64,000 bases of DNA from Acanthochlamys bracteata (GCA_019914995.1 CM034132.1:7053524-7117523), one strand, 5' to 3'; counted from the first letter of the stretch, positions 46,481 to 58,016 are shown. Notes: generated by a model from the letters alone, not told the origin. A program made the numbers and translations.

Positions 46481-46757
46481 TCCACGGGAATGATACTAAA
46501 ACTGATTAAGTACCAAAAATAACTAATATTAGATTTATTTGAACAACAGATCTTCAAGAGTGAATGCTAAAACTAAATAAAATAAAACAAACACAAACAA
46601 CACTTATGAGATTTTAATGATTTAAGCATTAGAATATTTGATTTCACCGTAACTAATTTAATTCAACTCCGTATTCATACTATCGAAGTTTATAATCTTA
46701 ATTAACAGTTGAAAAACTGTAATTTCTTTGATATACTTTTTCAAACTGTACAAAGAA
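46481..46757 (-). repeat. Gypsy LTR-like block, part 1 (before copia B)
   Basis: It matches 61640–61890 by eye: shared AACTAAATAAA, GAGATTTTAATGATTTAA-like, TTTCACCGTAACTAAT and TTCATACTATC. It continues at 50454 after copia B. It is interpreted as the end of the right-hand (5') LTR of the minus-strand gypsy remnant. Confidence 0.6.
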
Positions 46758-47330
46758 CGTTAGAAATTATAAAGCCACTATGTAAATTAGTGTTTCATTA
46801 GAATGCAACAAGTTAAATGCGCATTCATAATGGAATGTAAAGGATCAAGTAAGATGAATCATCACCAAATGAGTTAGAAAGCCAACGGTTAAGGACTTTG
46901 TACCATCTCTTGAAAGATGGAAGGCCAAAGAACTTGGACAATTAATGGGAAGATGAAAGGACAATCGTTTGAACGTTCAAGAGTCTCTTTGGGGCATTAT
47001 ATATATGAATGAGAGGCATTTATTTGGAACATAGAATATGGAAAAAGAATCATTCTCACATCAAATGTGAGAGATAAAAACAAAACATTCTAATGAGAGT
47101 TCCCATTAAAGTGTAACACAAGAGTTCGTAATTGCTTTGATTTCGTGATTTCTTTTAAGACTAGTTTGTCTTCCCGTAGGGTTTTTCTCGTTTTTCCTTA
47201 TGTAAATCTCTTATCTTTACGATTGTCTTGCTCTTATCTCAATTCACGTATTGCTTACGCAATATCCTTTAGTGTGTTTTATATTTTCGCTGCGTCTATC
47301 GACAATCAAACACACTCGCTATTTCCAACA
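46758..47330 (+). repeat. 5' LTR of copia B
   Basis: 573 bp, starts CGTTAGAAATT (the first base changed from the usual T) and ends TTTCCAACA. About 16 differences from the 3' LTR can be counted in the first 125 bases, so it is an old insertion. A TATATATATGAATGAGAG stretch near 46999 is TATA-like. Confidence 0.88.
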
Positions 47331-47332
47331 AG

Positions 47333-47345
47333 TGGTATTAGAGCT
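47333..47345 (+). promoter_or_regulatory. Primer-binding site of copia B
   Basis: TGGTATTAGAGCT, two bases after the LTR, similar to the initiator tRNA-Met primer site of copia A. Confidence 0.78.
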
Positions 47346-48350
47346 ATTGATTTGTTGCAATGACAAGCAAGTACGAGATTGAGAAGAAATACAAAATCAT
47401 GACAAATAAGGTAGGAGGTGCGGATCCCTCGAAGTCCCTTACTTGTGTGGCGTACTGATGATACTGAGGCTCTAGTATGAGAGACAGTAGTTGCTGTCTG
47501 TGACAAATCTTTAAGTTGCTAGAGTCAGTTCCATTAAGCTTATGGTAAATGATGAAAAGAAATGTATCATCACTAAGGCGAGATCATGGAGGTTATCAAG
47601 GACGGGTTAGAAAAATTGGAGGTTAAAATGATCGACTCAAATCTATATAAGGTGCATGGGGTGACACGGGTGCAATAGATGCTTGTGTCGCATCGGACAA
47701 TATTGGGGATGTCACGCGAGTGTGGCACCTGAAATTTGGGCACATCTCGGAACGTGATTTGAAGATCCTCAGTGATCGAAAGTTCCTGACGGGACTGTCC
47801 GAGATAAAATTGCCGTTCTACGAGTTAGTGTGTCACCGATAAGCAACAATATAAAATATTTGAAGATTATTTTCAGTTTAAAGACAAACTCGATTTGTTT
47901 CACTCGGATTGGAAAACTTGTATATTTTTAATTCAAAGAAGTGACATGTCTTTGAGGCAATCAAAATTTTCAAAATACGGGTGGAACTTAATTCAGCAGT
48001 AGGATTAAGTTCGGAATATGCCTATAATATATTGAGATGTTCGGGGTATTACCTATGAGATTCCAATGCCCATACCATTATCTGTAGTAGGAATGTCATC
48101 TTTGCAGAGGACCAAATTGCAAAGAGTGACTGAAAATGATGATGTAAGGAAGAAGGAGGCATCACTTCCAGCAGTGACCACATTGGTATTGGAAAAAAAT
48201 AATGGAAAAGACGATCCTAATTTAAAACCTAAATCAGCTGATGAGCATATAAAAAAAGATGGAGTTCCCAGGCCTACATCTCTTAGGCGTTCAACTCGTA
48301 AGAGAAAGACACCTAATAGCTATGAGGATTATTTTATGAAGTAATCTTAA
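47346..48350 (+). pseudogene. Copia B gag/integrase remnants
   Basis: GAG-pre-integrase zinc segment near 47718–47830: VWHLKFGHISERDLKILSD. Frame-shifted integrase traces follow. The open frame 48066–48344 is a Lys/Thr-rich linker ending RPTSLRRSTRKRKTPNSYED, matching the RRSxRxRKPP linker that precedes the copia RT. The DDE core is mostly deleted. Confidence 0.65.
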
Positions 48351-49640
48351 TCTGCATATTGCTTATTTACAGAGAAAGGAGAGTCATCTTCTATTAAGGA
48401 AGTAGTGGAGAGTTCAGATGTGTCTCTGTGTATGTAAGCTATGTAGAAAGAGCTTGAGTCGCTTCATAAAAATACAACATGGGAGCTGGTCCCTCTGCTC
48501 CAAAGCCGTAAGGTATTGAGAATAAATGGATGTACAAGATCAAGCGAAACAGATATAATCAAGTAGAACGATATCGTGCTCAGCTGGTGGTGAATGTCTA
48601 CACCCAGATGGGAGGGATCGATTTTTATGAGATCTTTTCTCTAGTGGTATGTTTGATAACTATTCGTATGGTTTTAGCGCTGTGTGCATCATCGGTTCTC
48701 CATCTTGAATAACTCAATGTCAAAATAATATTTTTGCACGGAGAGCTTGAAGAGGAGAAATATATGGTCCAGTTAGAAGGCTTTACCGTGAAAGATAGGA
48801 AGGATCTGGTTTGTCGGTTGGCCAAATCTCTTTATGAGCTTGAACAAGCATTATGGTGTTGGTATAAGAGATTTGAATTTTGTATCGGGAGACTTGGATA
48901 TTGAAAGCTGGTCTCAGACTCTTGTGTGTACATCAAGAGATTTGAGCGAGGTGAGTTTGTCATCTTTCTACTGTATGTAGATGATATGCTTGTGGCAGGT
49001 CCAAGCATGCATTGCATCTAATAATTGAAGGCTCAAATGGTTAGTGAATTCGATATCAAGAACTTGGGGTCGGCAAACAGAATCCTGTAGATGCAGTGGT
49101 GAGATAGAGACAATAGAGAGATTCGGCTGTTTCAGGCTAGTTATCTGAGGAAAGTGTTGGAGCGGTTCAACATGGATGGTGGTAAGCCGATGTCTACCCC
49201 ACTCTCTAGTAGTTTCAAACTATTCGCTTTGTTATCTCCTATCTAGGAGCAAGAGAGGATAGGAATGTCTCAGGTATCAAATGCATCAGAAGTGGGAAGC
49301 CTAATGTATACTATAATTTGCACTCGATCTGACATTGCACATGCAGTGGGAGTGGTAAATAGATTCATGGTATGTCTTGACATTGAGTATTGGAAGGCAG
49401 TGAAAAAGATCCTTAAGTATGTGAAAGAAATCTTAAATGATGCATTGTATTACAGAGGATCTGAATTTATTTTCAAAGAATTTGTTGATATAGATTATGT
49501 AGGTGATTTGGATAGGAGGTTGTTTTCAGGGAGCATCGATATGCTCAAGATTTCTAAAAAAAGAAACCCTGCGGATGCCTTAACTAAGGCGGTAACCTTT
49601 GACATTTTTTTATTTCGTAGATCTTTGTATTGAATCACAA
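48351..49640 (+). pseudogene. Copia B reverse transcriptase and truncated RNase H
   Basis: Frames include IIFLHGELEEEKYMVQLEGF (about 48724–48785), LAKSLYELEQALWCWY, the RT motif LLYVDDMLVAGPS (about 48967–49005, both Asp retained), FDIKNLG and ICTRSDIAHAVGVVNRF (about 49318–49366). The RNase H is shortened and ends NPADALTKAV (about 49564–49593). Internal stops at several points (for example at 49018 and 49243) inactivate it. Confidence 0.78.
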
Positions 49641-49880
49641 TGGATGACAGCATTAGATGTGACCGTTATCAGAAGGAAGCCGAAAGAAAATCACTTCAAG
49701 ATAGCAATGGAACCGTGGAAAGATAAGCAACGGTATGAGATAAAAAAAGTCAGCAAGCATACGTGCTACCCTACTCCTCTCAATCGTACCTATTTTTAGT
49801 GTCATCAAATTTTGATGATTACATAATGGTTTATTGTTATTCTTGTATGCAATTTACAAAGTGTTTTTAAGTGGGAGATT

Positions 49881-50453
49881 TGTTAGAAATTGTAAAGTCA
49901 CTATATAAATTAGTGGTTCATTAGAATGCAACAAGTTAAATACGTACTCATATTGGAATGCCAAAAATCAAGAAAGACGAATCATCACCAATGAGTTAGA
50001 AAGCCAACGGTTAAGAATTTTGAATTGTCTGTTTGGAAAAAGGAAGGCCAAAGGACTTGGACAATTAATGGAAAGATGAAAGGACAACCATTTGAACGTT
50101 CAAGAGTCTCTTTGGGGCATTATATATATGAAAGGGAGGCATTTGCTTGTAACGTAGAATATGGAATAAGGATCATTCTCACATCAAATATGAGAGATAG
50201 AAAAAAAGCATTTTAATGAGAGTTCCCATTTAAAGTGTAACAAAAGAGTTTGTAATTTTTTTGATTTAGTGATTTCTTTGAAAGTTAGTTTGTCTTTTCG
50301 TAGGATTTTTTCGTTTTTCTCCACGTAAATCTCTTGTCTTTATGATTGTTTTGCTCTTGTCTCAATTCTCGTATTGCTTACGCAAGATCCTTAAATGTGT
50401 TATATATTTTCGCTGCGTCTATCGACAATCGAACATACTCACTATTTCCAACA
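49881..50453 (+). repeat. 3' LTR of copia B
   Basis: 573 bp, starts TGTTAGAAATTG and ends TTTCCAACA. Same length as the 5' LTR. Confidence 0.88.
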
Positions 50454-51530
50454 AAAAGTACTTTCAACAATAACTCACTATATCACTATGCGAATTAACA
50501 TATAAGAAAACTCATTAAGTTATGTGGCATTTTAGATTAAATGAACGAACCATAAGAGTACATTTTTTTCTCTCATACAATTCATGACATTCATTACGGA
50601 AACTAGTCCATATATCACATCTCTATCTCGGAAACTCAAATCGATTAAATATCGGCCAGATACTCAAGAGCATTAAATAAGATAATGAATACTAAATAAA
50701 TAATTATAAAATTTCAAATAATATAGAATCAAGAATTAAATCAAACATAGCTATGATACATTATAGCCCCAGGAAAACTAAATTTCGTTCATACTTTTCA
50801 GATCCATCAAAACAAAATGAAATATGAGAGATAGAATAAAAGAATCCTAAATAAAGAGTGATAACGAGCGGACTGCCGTCTCTTTTTTTTGCTTCGTGCT
50901 TTCGTTCATTCTTCTCTCCGTTCCAGCTGCAAGAACCCAAGAAAGAAACCCTAGATTAGCCGTCTTTGCTGCCCTCCTCCGTTCTGCCTCGCCCAGAAAT
51001 CCGAAAGTTGAGTCTTAAGTCATAATTTTTTTATATAATTATGTTTGTGCAGCCCTAATCTAATCCGAACTCTCTGTCCACCCATTTGTCTGTACTATTT
51101 TTTGGTCTTTTTGGCCTCTGCAAAATATGTAAAAATATGCACAATTAATATCAATGTCTTATCTTTCCAACCACATATCAAACATGTCATTTACAAATCG
51201 CGAATGCCTTCAATTTCACTCGTTTTAGAAACTGCGTAAATTATTCGAGTATGCATTGTATCTCATCTTCTTCTGTGAATATTTATCGAATGGTTGCTCA
51301 GAAAATTCTAAAATAATCCATGGACCAACTTAAATGTCTTAGCTTTCAAACTCAGTAAGTCGTTCAAATAAACTCTATAGAAAAGTCAATTTTATGAAAA
51401 ATGGTCAAACTACACGAAATTACTGAAAATAAGAAAAATACAGGAATAACGTTTTTTTAATCAATATTTCTAAATAAACTCAAGCATATAAGGTACAAAA
51501 GTGCATGAGATTATGTAACCTTACTATTAT
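50454..51530 (-). repeat. Gypsy LTR-like block, part 2 (after copia B)
   Basis: 50454–50720 aligns with 61890–62168 (TACTTTCAACAATAACTCAC against TACTTTCATATAATAACTCA, then ATTAAATATCGGCCAGATAC against ATTAAATATCGACCAGATAT). 51310–51520 aligns with 43140–43350. The middle, 50870–51060, has a more GC-rich patch with TCTTTGCTGCCCTCC. It is interpreted as the right-hand LTR of the minus-strand gypsy remnant. Confidence 0.55.
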
Positions 51531-51719
51531 CTTTTTTCTATATCTTCTTGTCTTTTATTTAAAGAAAATGAAACATTGAAGATAAAATCATATGAAGTTA
51601 TGTAGCTTAGAAGTTTAAAGAATATAGGTTATGTATTCAAAGAATTAAATTAACTTTGACTCTTATTTTTAATCATATAGAAACATAAACTTAAGCTTTC
51701 ACAATTTAAGTTAGTTAAT

Positions 51720-52040
51720 TCTTCTTTTTATTTAAAAAAGTTGTAACCAATCTTTAACAAAAATTTAAGCCTTCACAATTTCGGTTACAAAAGCATTCTT
51801 ATATTGATCAATTATTTTCTCCCTAATGCTAAATGCATTTTCCAATGCTATAGTTGAAATGGTATTAAGCATATCATGAGCCATAGAAACCACATATGGA
51901 AATCTTGGGTTTTCCACTATCTCAAAATATCCAAAGCAGTATCCCTCTTTGTTCTCAGTTCATCTAAATAAAAATCATGTACTTTTTTTTGCACAACACC
52001 TTCAATTTTCACATAATCAATTCCCAAACAAAAATTACAA
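51720..52040 (-). pseudogene. Orphan hAT transposase C-terminal fragment
   Basis: On the minus strand, about 52040–51930 reads EGVVQKKVHDFYLDELRTKR. After a frameshift, FPYVVSMAHDMLNTIS, IALENAFSIREKIIDQ and YKNAFVTEIVK follow (about 51920–51780). This is the hAT dimerisation region and closely parallels 56600–56870 in hAT copy A (KLDLYLDEPRMKRDIDLD, then ASESAFSIGGRVIDQYRSG). No ends or target duplication are visible. The orientation is opposite to copy A. Confidence 0.7.
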
Positions 52041-52686
52041 CAATATTATTTAAACATATAATGAAATAAGTTAACATATAATTCATATAATGTGTAGAAA
52101 TTTTGTGAAAAATGACTGAAGGAGAGTGAGGGTTTGAATTTTTAAGCTATAGAAATTCTAAAACGATAACTTAAACTTTTTTACTGAGTAGGAGGAGTTA
52201 AGTGATCAGTTGCACTGCATATTGTTCCTTTAACAAAGACGTAAGTAAGACAAACCAATGGAGAACAATCAATCACAAAAGGCATAATTAATTTTATGTG
52301 GTTTTAGTAAGCTCAATTTTCCCTACATCCATGATACTCGTAAGCCTACGACCGGCCACTATTGCCAAAGAACAACATAACCGAAACTCCATGGTCCGTC
52401 ATACACCTCAGCCATACAACTTGACATTCTATGCAAGGACAATTTAACCAGATCTCCTAGGCTCCCTAGCCCTCACAGGCTTAGAATCCCTACAAGCCTG
52501 AACCAAAGCCTTATGAACAACTTAAATAGCCTAAATCTAAGCTATCTAAAATTCAAGAATTCGTAGATTCCTGATCACAAAATTTTGGCAAGATTATAAT
52601 AATGTAATTCAGTTAGAAAGTTTATATCACTCCTAATGTAACATAAAATAACTTAGTGAAGAAAGTATAAGTCTTTTTTCTATAGT
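52041..52686. other. Intergenic, no supported gene
   Basis: Moderately AT-rich DNA with a balanced patch at 52310–52520. No frame with a recognisable domain. It forms the left flank of hAT copy A. Confidence 0.4.
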
Positions 52687-52694
52687 GTTTGCTT
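52687..52694. repeat. Target-site duplication of hAT copy A, left
   Basis: GTTTGCTT, identical to 58009–58016. Confidence 0.92.
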
Positions 52695-52780
52695 TAGGGG
52701 TGGCAATATATGACTCGATCTGATAACCCGACTCGAAACCGATCTGATAAAGTCAGATTCAGGTCAAAGCTTAAATGAGT

Positions 52781-52816
52781 TTGGATCAATTTCGGATCAA
52801 CCCGAAATTGATCCAA
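52781..52816. repeat. 15-bp perfect inverted repeat in hAT left subterminal region
   Basis: TTGGATCAATTTCGG at 52781–52795 and its exact reverse complement at 52802–52816, separated by 6 bases. It lies about 90 bp inside the left end. A hairpin of this strength suggests either a transposase-binding cluster or a replication/transposition hairpin. Confidence 0.9.
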
Positions 52817-52904
52817 TAATATAAATAGGTTCGGATCAGTTTCGGCTTAACTTGAATTTGACCCGAATAACCCAAATAATTTTGTTGTTAGGGTTATTCA
52901 TTTC

Positions 52905-54799
52905 CCCACTTCTTCTCTTTTCTTCCGCCATTCTCAAATCTGATCAATAGATCTAGAGAACTCATTCCGACAACATTTTCTTTGTTTCAGATCTACAGAT
53001 TTCCAATTTTCTTTCAAGTTTTCGGCTAGATCTATTATCCTAGCCACGGTGTTGTTTGACGAACTCGTCTGAGTCGTCTCTGTCGTAGCCGATTGAATCT
53101 CTTCATCACGAATTCACATCTCCAATTCTGTAAAGCCACGGCGCCGCGCGTCTGAATCTCCTCTCTCTCGCTGGCCTCGGCGACGATCAATGTAAGAATA
53201 CTAAAATTTAGATCTATACAATTGCAAGCAGCACATAGCAACACAGTCATCAAAGCACCGTGAATCTGTGATAGGATTAGCAGGCATGTAATATTTCTGT
53301 CTTTTATTTCTGTTTAAATATTGAGAATTCGATTACTTGATGTTAATCTCTTCAACAATAAATAGTTGATAGTTGATAATTTTTCATTTGAATGATGATA
53401 ATTATGTCTCCAGTAATCATTTTAAAGTTAGGTTTGATGTACGTGAGAGTTGGTTAGTATCCAAGGTTACAAAGATATTTCTATTTTAAGTAAATAGATT
53501 GCTTAAAATAGCATGCATTGAAGTTGGGTACATGGCAGGGAAAGAATTGGTCTTGATGAAAGTTCTTTCTCTAGGAAAGTTTTAGTTAATAATATTATCC
53601 CAGCTTAAGTTTCTGTATACTCATCTGGTCCTACAATATTATTCATCGTTCTTATTGTTAAGTTCAGAATTCGCTTTCTAACTTGCAACTTATTAAGAAA
53701 ACTTGCTACAAGAACCATAGCAGGAATAATTTACTATGAACTATGAAGCATCCAGATTCAATCAATTCAAGAGTTGATTTTTTGAACCATTTATTGTTAA
53801 TCAAAATAGTTACTGTATTAACTAAATGAATACTTACTGGTGATTAGTAGTTTGGTTTTCACCACCTTAGTCTTGAATAGTTTGCTAATACTTTCGGTTT
53901 TAAAAAGCATACTATGCTTTAGCTTTCTGTTTTCACTAAAATTCTGATTAAGTCTCTTAAATTTTCTTACTCTTGAATTAGGAAGAAACCTTGCAAAGAT
54001 AGTCTTCTTTCTGTTTAGTATTAATTTGTAAGTTTAAGACTAAAAACTATGTATTTGCAACTATTAATTTTTTGATTTGCTAATTGTTTCTGTTTTAAAA
54101 AGCCTACTATGATTTAATTTTCTAGTTTTTACTAAAATTCTAATTAGTCTTCTTAAGCTTTCTTAGACTTGAATTAAGAAAAAACCTTGCATAGATAGTT
54201 ATATTTCTATTTAGTATTAATTTGTAAGTTTCATTATAGTTTTTAATATTATGTATATGCTTTTAAAACTGTGATTTTTGGTTGTTTACAATAACACATT
54301 GTTTTTGCTTCATACTGAAAACTATGCTTTAGTTTCAATTTGCTAATTATTTCTATTTTAAAAAGCTATGCTTTAGTTTTCTGGTTTTCACTAAAACTCT
54401 AGTTAGTCTTCTTAAGCTTTCTTAGACTTGAATTAAGAAAAAACCTTGCACAGATAGTTATATTTCTATTTAGTATTAATTTGTACGTTTCATTACTGTT
54501 TTTAATATTATGTATATGCTTTTTAAAACTATGCTTTCTGGTTGTTTATAATTGTAAATTCTTTTTTCTTCATACTGAAAACTATGCTTTCTGTTTTAAA
54601 AAGCGTACTATGCTTTAGTTTTCTAATTGTTTCACCAAAATTTCGGTTAGTCTTCTTATGCTTTCCTTTTAAACAGAATTATTTATAAACTAAGATTTTG
54701 AATTTCTTTTTAACATTTTATTTTCTACTATTTTTATATGTCGATTAACAAATTTTTTATTATTGAACTCATATGCAATATATTGGAGAAAAAATACAA
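52905..54799 (+). other. hAT copy A 5' leader and intron
   Basis: 52905–53270 is a pyrimidine-rich leader (CCACTTCTTCTCTTTTCTTC) like a plant 5' UTR. 53280–54780 is T-rich intron-like DNA containing imperfect repeats (53860–54680). The coding part starts at the ATG at 54800. The minus-strand frame 53035–53253 is not considered coding. Confidence 0.5.
53860..54680. repeat. Imperfect tandem repeats in the hAT leader intron
   Basis: Four copies of a 190–260 bp unit begin with TTTTAAAAAGC-TATGCTTTAG-like sequence near 53899, 54092, 54355 and 54595. They share TTCTTAAGCTTTCTTAGACT, GAATTAAGAAAAAACCTTGC and ATATTTCTATTTAGTATTAA. The middle copies are the most alike. Confidence 0.8.
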
Positions 54800-57066
54800 A
54801 TGGATGCACTTGAAATTACACGGAGTAGTCAAGGCGATAATTCGGGTTCCGGAAATTAAGCTAGTCAGTTTAGTCTTGAGGGAAGTCGTGCGACACAACC
54901 AACTACAATAGGAAAGCGTAAAAGGAGGCTTACTTCGGGGGTTTGGAAGTATTTTGAGTTTCTTCCTTTAGATTCAACTGGAAAGAAAAAATGTAAGTGC
55001 AAAACTTGTGGTACTTCCTACTTGGTAGATAGTCAATATGGTACTAATAATTTGAAACGTCATATAGAGTCATGTGTTAGGAGGGACACAAGAGATGTAG
55101 AACAATTGATTCTTCAACAAAATGTTCATTCTATATCTTTGGCTGAGGAAAAGTTTGATCCTAACAAATTTAGAAAATTATTGACTGCTGCCATTATTAT
55201 GCATGATATGTCTTTTCATTTCACTAAACTTGCTGGATTTAGAGCTGTATTTCAATGTTTGAGGAAGGATCTACAACTTGTGAGTAGAAATACAGTAAAA
55301 GCTGATTGTGTAAGAATGTATAGAAGATAAAAGAACAGAATTTATTCTATGCTAAAAAATATCCCCGGTAGAATATGCTTAACTTCTGATTTGTGGTCTT
55401 CTTTAACAACTGATGGGTATATTTCTTTGATTGCTCATTTCATTGATAAAGATTGGCATTTGCATAAGAAACTTTTAAATTTTGGATCTATGCCTCCTCC
55501 TCATAATGGTGTTTCTTTAGCCGAGAAGATTTTTAGCATTTTAAAAGATTGGGCCATTGATGGAAAATAATTTTCAATTACTTTGGATAATGCTTCCGCG
55601 AATGATGTTTGTGTTGGAATGTTGAAGAATCAATTATCCTTGAGTGGAAGTCTTGTATGTGATGGCGAGTAATTTCATATTAGATGTTATGTACATATTC
55701 TTAATTTGATTGTGCAAGAGGGCTTAAAAGAAATAGATATTGTTATTGAGAAGATTCGTGAGAGTGTCAAGTATGTGAAAAGGTCACAAGCGATAAAGCA
55801 AATTTTTTTTGATTGTGTTAAGCATAGTTCACTTGATGATAAAAGAGGTTTGAGACAAGATGTTCCAATAAGATGGAATTCCACATTTATGATGGTTGAC
55901 ACTGCTATTTATTTTCATCGCGCTTTCTCGCATTTGGAGTTAAGTGATTCTAACTACACTCATTGTCCTACTCGTATTGAGTGGGAAAAGGCTAAAAAGT
56001 TACGCAAATTTTTTGGAGTTTTTTATGACCTCACATGTCTTTTCTCTGGTACAAAGTATCCCACTGCCAATTTATATTTTCCAGCAGTTTTTTACAGTAC
56101 ATCTAACTCTGAAGGAAGTTATGCATGATTGTGATCTTCAGATTAAAGCTATGGCAGAGAGTATGTATTCTAAGTTTTAGAAATATTGGTCCAGTTTCAG
56201 TTTGATCTTGGCTATTGCAATTATTTTTTATCCAAGATATAAATTTAATTTTGTGGAATGATCTTATAAGAAGTTATATGATAATGGAGGAGATGCAGAG
56301 TCTAAACATGTGAAGAACGCACTTATTATTCTTTTCAATGAATATGCTTATAAAATACAAAGACAAAGTGATGTGGCTTCTTCTTCACATGTACCAACCG
56401 GAGATATTGGATTTGGATCATCTTCTTATTATAATGTTAGTGAGCTTTCATATGCAAGAGAATCATGTGACGTTTTGAAAGTAAGTTATTAAATTTTCAC
56501 TTTTTTTTTACATTATACGATCATATTTTACCTTTTATTATATTTGCAAATAATATTGTAATATTGTTATACTATTTGTTTTAGGAATTTGATTTATGTG
56601 AAAGTGAAGAAGGTGTCGCACAAAAGTCCAAACTTGATCTATATTTGGATGAACCTAGAATGAAAAGAGACATTGATTTGGATATCTTGACATATTGGAA
56701 AGCCAATGAATGTAGATATCCATATGTAGCCTCTACGGCTCGTGATGTACTTAGTATACCAATTTCAGTTGTGGCATCGGAAAGTGCATTTAGTATTGGA
56801 GGGAGAGTAATTGATCAATATAGAAGTGGTCTCATGCCAGAAATTGTGGAAGCTTTGATTTGTGCTAGAGATTGGTTATATGGAGAACAAGGTATTTATT
56901 TTATTTTTTATGAAATTATTATAACAGAGTTATATACTGAATTATTAATTTTTTTAATATTGTAGAAATAAAAAAACAATTATTGGATAACGCAATGAAT
57001 GTGAGCGTCTCACCAAATACTGAACCTCAACCTCTAATCGAAGAAATTGACACCGTTGAGCCATAA
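54800..57066 (+). pseudogene. hAT transposase with BED zinc finger (copy A)
   Basis: It resembles plant RICESLEEPER/DAYSLEEPER-type hAT transposases. Order: MDALEITRSS; BED finger VWKYFEFLPLD then CKCKTCG and NNLKRHIESC (about 54940–55070); FRKLLTAAIIMHDMSF; CLTSDLWSSLTTDGYISL with the first catalytic Asp region (about 55378–55430); FSITLDNASANDV (about 55573); RCYVHILNLIVQEGL (about 55685–55730); RWNSTFMMVDTA; the dimerisation block SVVASESAFSIGGRVIDQYR (about 56768–56825); RDWLYGEQ. Introns at about 56480–56584 and 56892–56965. In-frame stops lie near 54857, 55328, 55568, 55670, 56178 and 56259, and there is a frameshift near 56105–56130. It would have bound the element ends and catalysed excision; this copy is inactive but colinear over its whole length. 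Confidence 0.9.
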
Positions 57067-57246
57067 GGTAAGATGCTATTTGTGTTTTCTTCTTTCTGTT
57101 TTGCGTTTTGCTAGTTAGTCTATTTACTCTACATGACAACTAATTGTTTTTATCTGTCAGTACTTGTAGGTATTAGCAATCATAGCAAGTCATGTTTAAA
57201 AATTATGCAATTAGGATTAGTGTATATCTGATGATTATTCTCCTCT

Positions 57247-57410
57247 GTTTTCTTTTCTTGGAACTCTAGCTGAAAAAAGAAAAGCTGGTATACTGTAAGG
57301 ACAAGAAAGCTGGAACTCTAAGCTGTTTTCCTTTCTTGGAACTCTAGCTGAAAAAAGAAAAGCTGGTATGCTGTAAGGACAAGAAAGCTGGAACTCTAAG
57401 CTGTTTTCTT
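57247..57410. repeat. 78-bp direct duplication in the hAT 3' region
   Basis: Two nearly identical 78-bp units begin at GTTTTC near 57247 and 57325, with a third partial unit starting at 57403. Each contains GGAACTCTAGCTG, AAAGAAAAGCTGGTA and GTAAGGACAAGAAAGCTGG. Confidence 0.92.
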
Positions 57411-58008
57411 TCCTTTGAAGTATATAATGTTCCTCTGTTCAGGTTATTCAAAGTTGAAAGATGGAATATGTATAGAGGACATGAACTTAAGGACATAGGC
57501 AATTTGTAATGATTAAAACTTATTGCAATTTGTAGTTCTGCTGCTTGCTGATGTAAGAGGCATGAAACATTGGCTTGTTTTGTTGATGTACAACTATGAA
57601 AGCTGGCTTGTTTTGCTGCCGTAAGAGGCATAAAAATTATCTTTTTGTTGCTAGCGTGAAGCATGAATTGGTTTTGAACTTGTGATGATTCATGATTGGC
57701 ATTGCGATTGTTCTTATGTTTTGGATAAAACTTAATATATACTTTTACTACTATTGTTGGTTTATTATATGTTTCAACAAATGTATTTTTTAATGGATAG
57801 AGAAAAATGTAAGTGTAAAATAAAAATTAGTAATTTTGATTATTAAATGGTTCGATCCGAGTTTGATCCGATTATTAAAAAGGTTGGGTTAGGGTTGAGA
57901 ATTTTGACCCGTCTAAATTAATGAGTTGGCTTAGGGTTGACGAAATTTAATCCGGTTATTAAATGGTTCGACCTGAAATTGACTCATGAACTCATATTGT
58001 GACCCCTA

Positions 58009-58016
58009 GTTTGCTT
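58009..58016. repeat. Target-site duplication of hAT copy A, right
   Basis: GTTTGCTT, identical to 52687–52694. Confidence 0.92.

Larger units (their letters stand above)
46758..50453 (+). mobile_element. Ty1/copia retrotransposon (copia B)
   Basis: A 3696-bp element with two 573-bp LTRs, a primer site TGGTATTAGAGCT at 47333 and a purine tract AAGTGGGAGATT before the 3' LTR. The internal region (2550 bp) is far shorter than a complete copia and retains only pieces of gag-pre-integrase, RT and RNase H. It is inserted in LTR-like sequence whose unoccupied counterpart lies at 61600–62168. Confidence 0.9.
52695..58008 (+). mobile_element. hAT transposon (copy A), terminally complete
   Basis: A 5314-bp element with left end TAGGGGTGGCAATATATGAC and right end whose reverse complement is TAGGGGTCACAATATGAGTT, flanked by perfect 8-bp duplications GTTTGCTT. 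Subterminal regions hold many GACCCGAAT/GATCCGA/GATTATTAAA motifs, which hAT transposases typically bind. A plus-strand transposase pseudogene with a long 5' non-coding part lies inside. Confidence 0.95.

Noticed and set aside
55022..56965. Domesticated hAT-derived host gene (DAYSLEEPER-like)
   Set aside because: Multiple in-frame stops, a frameshift, and intact transposon ends with target duplication show an ordinary dead transposon.
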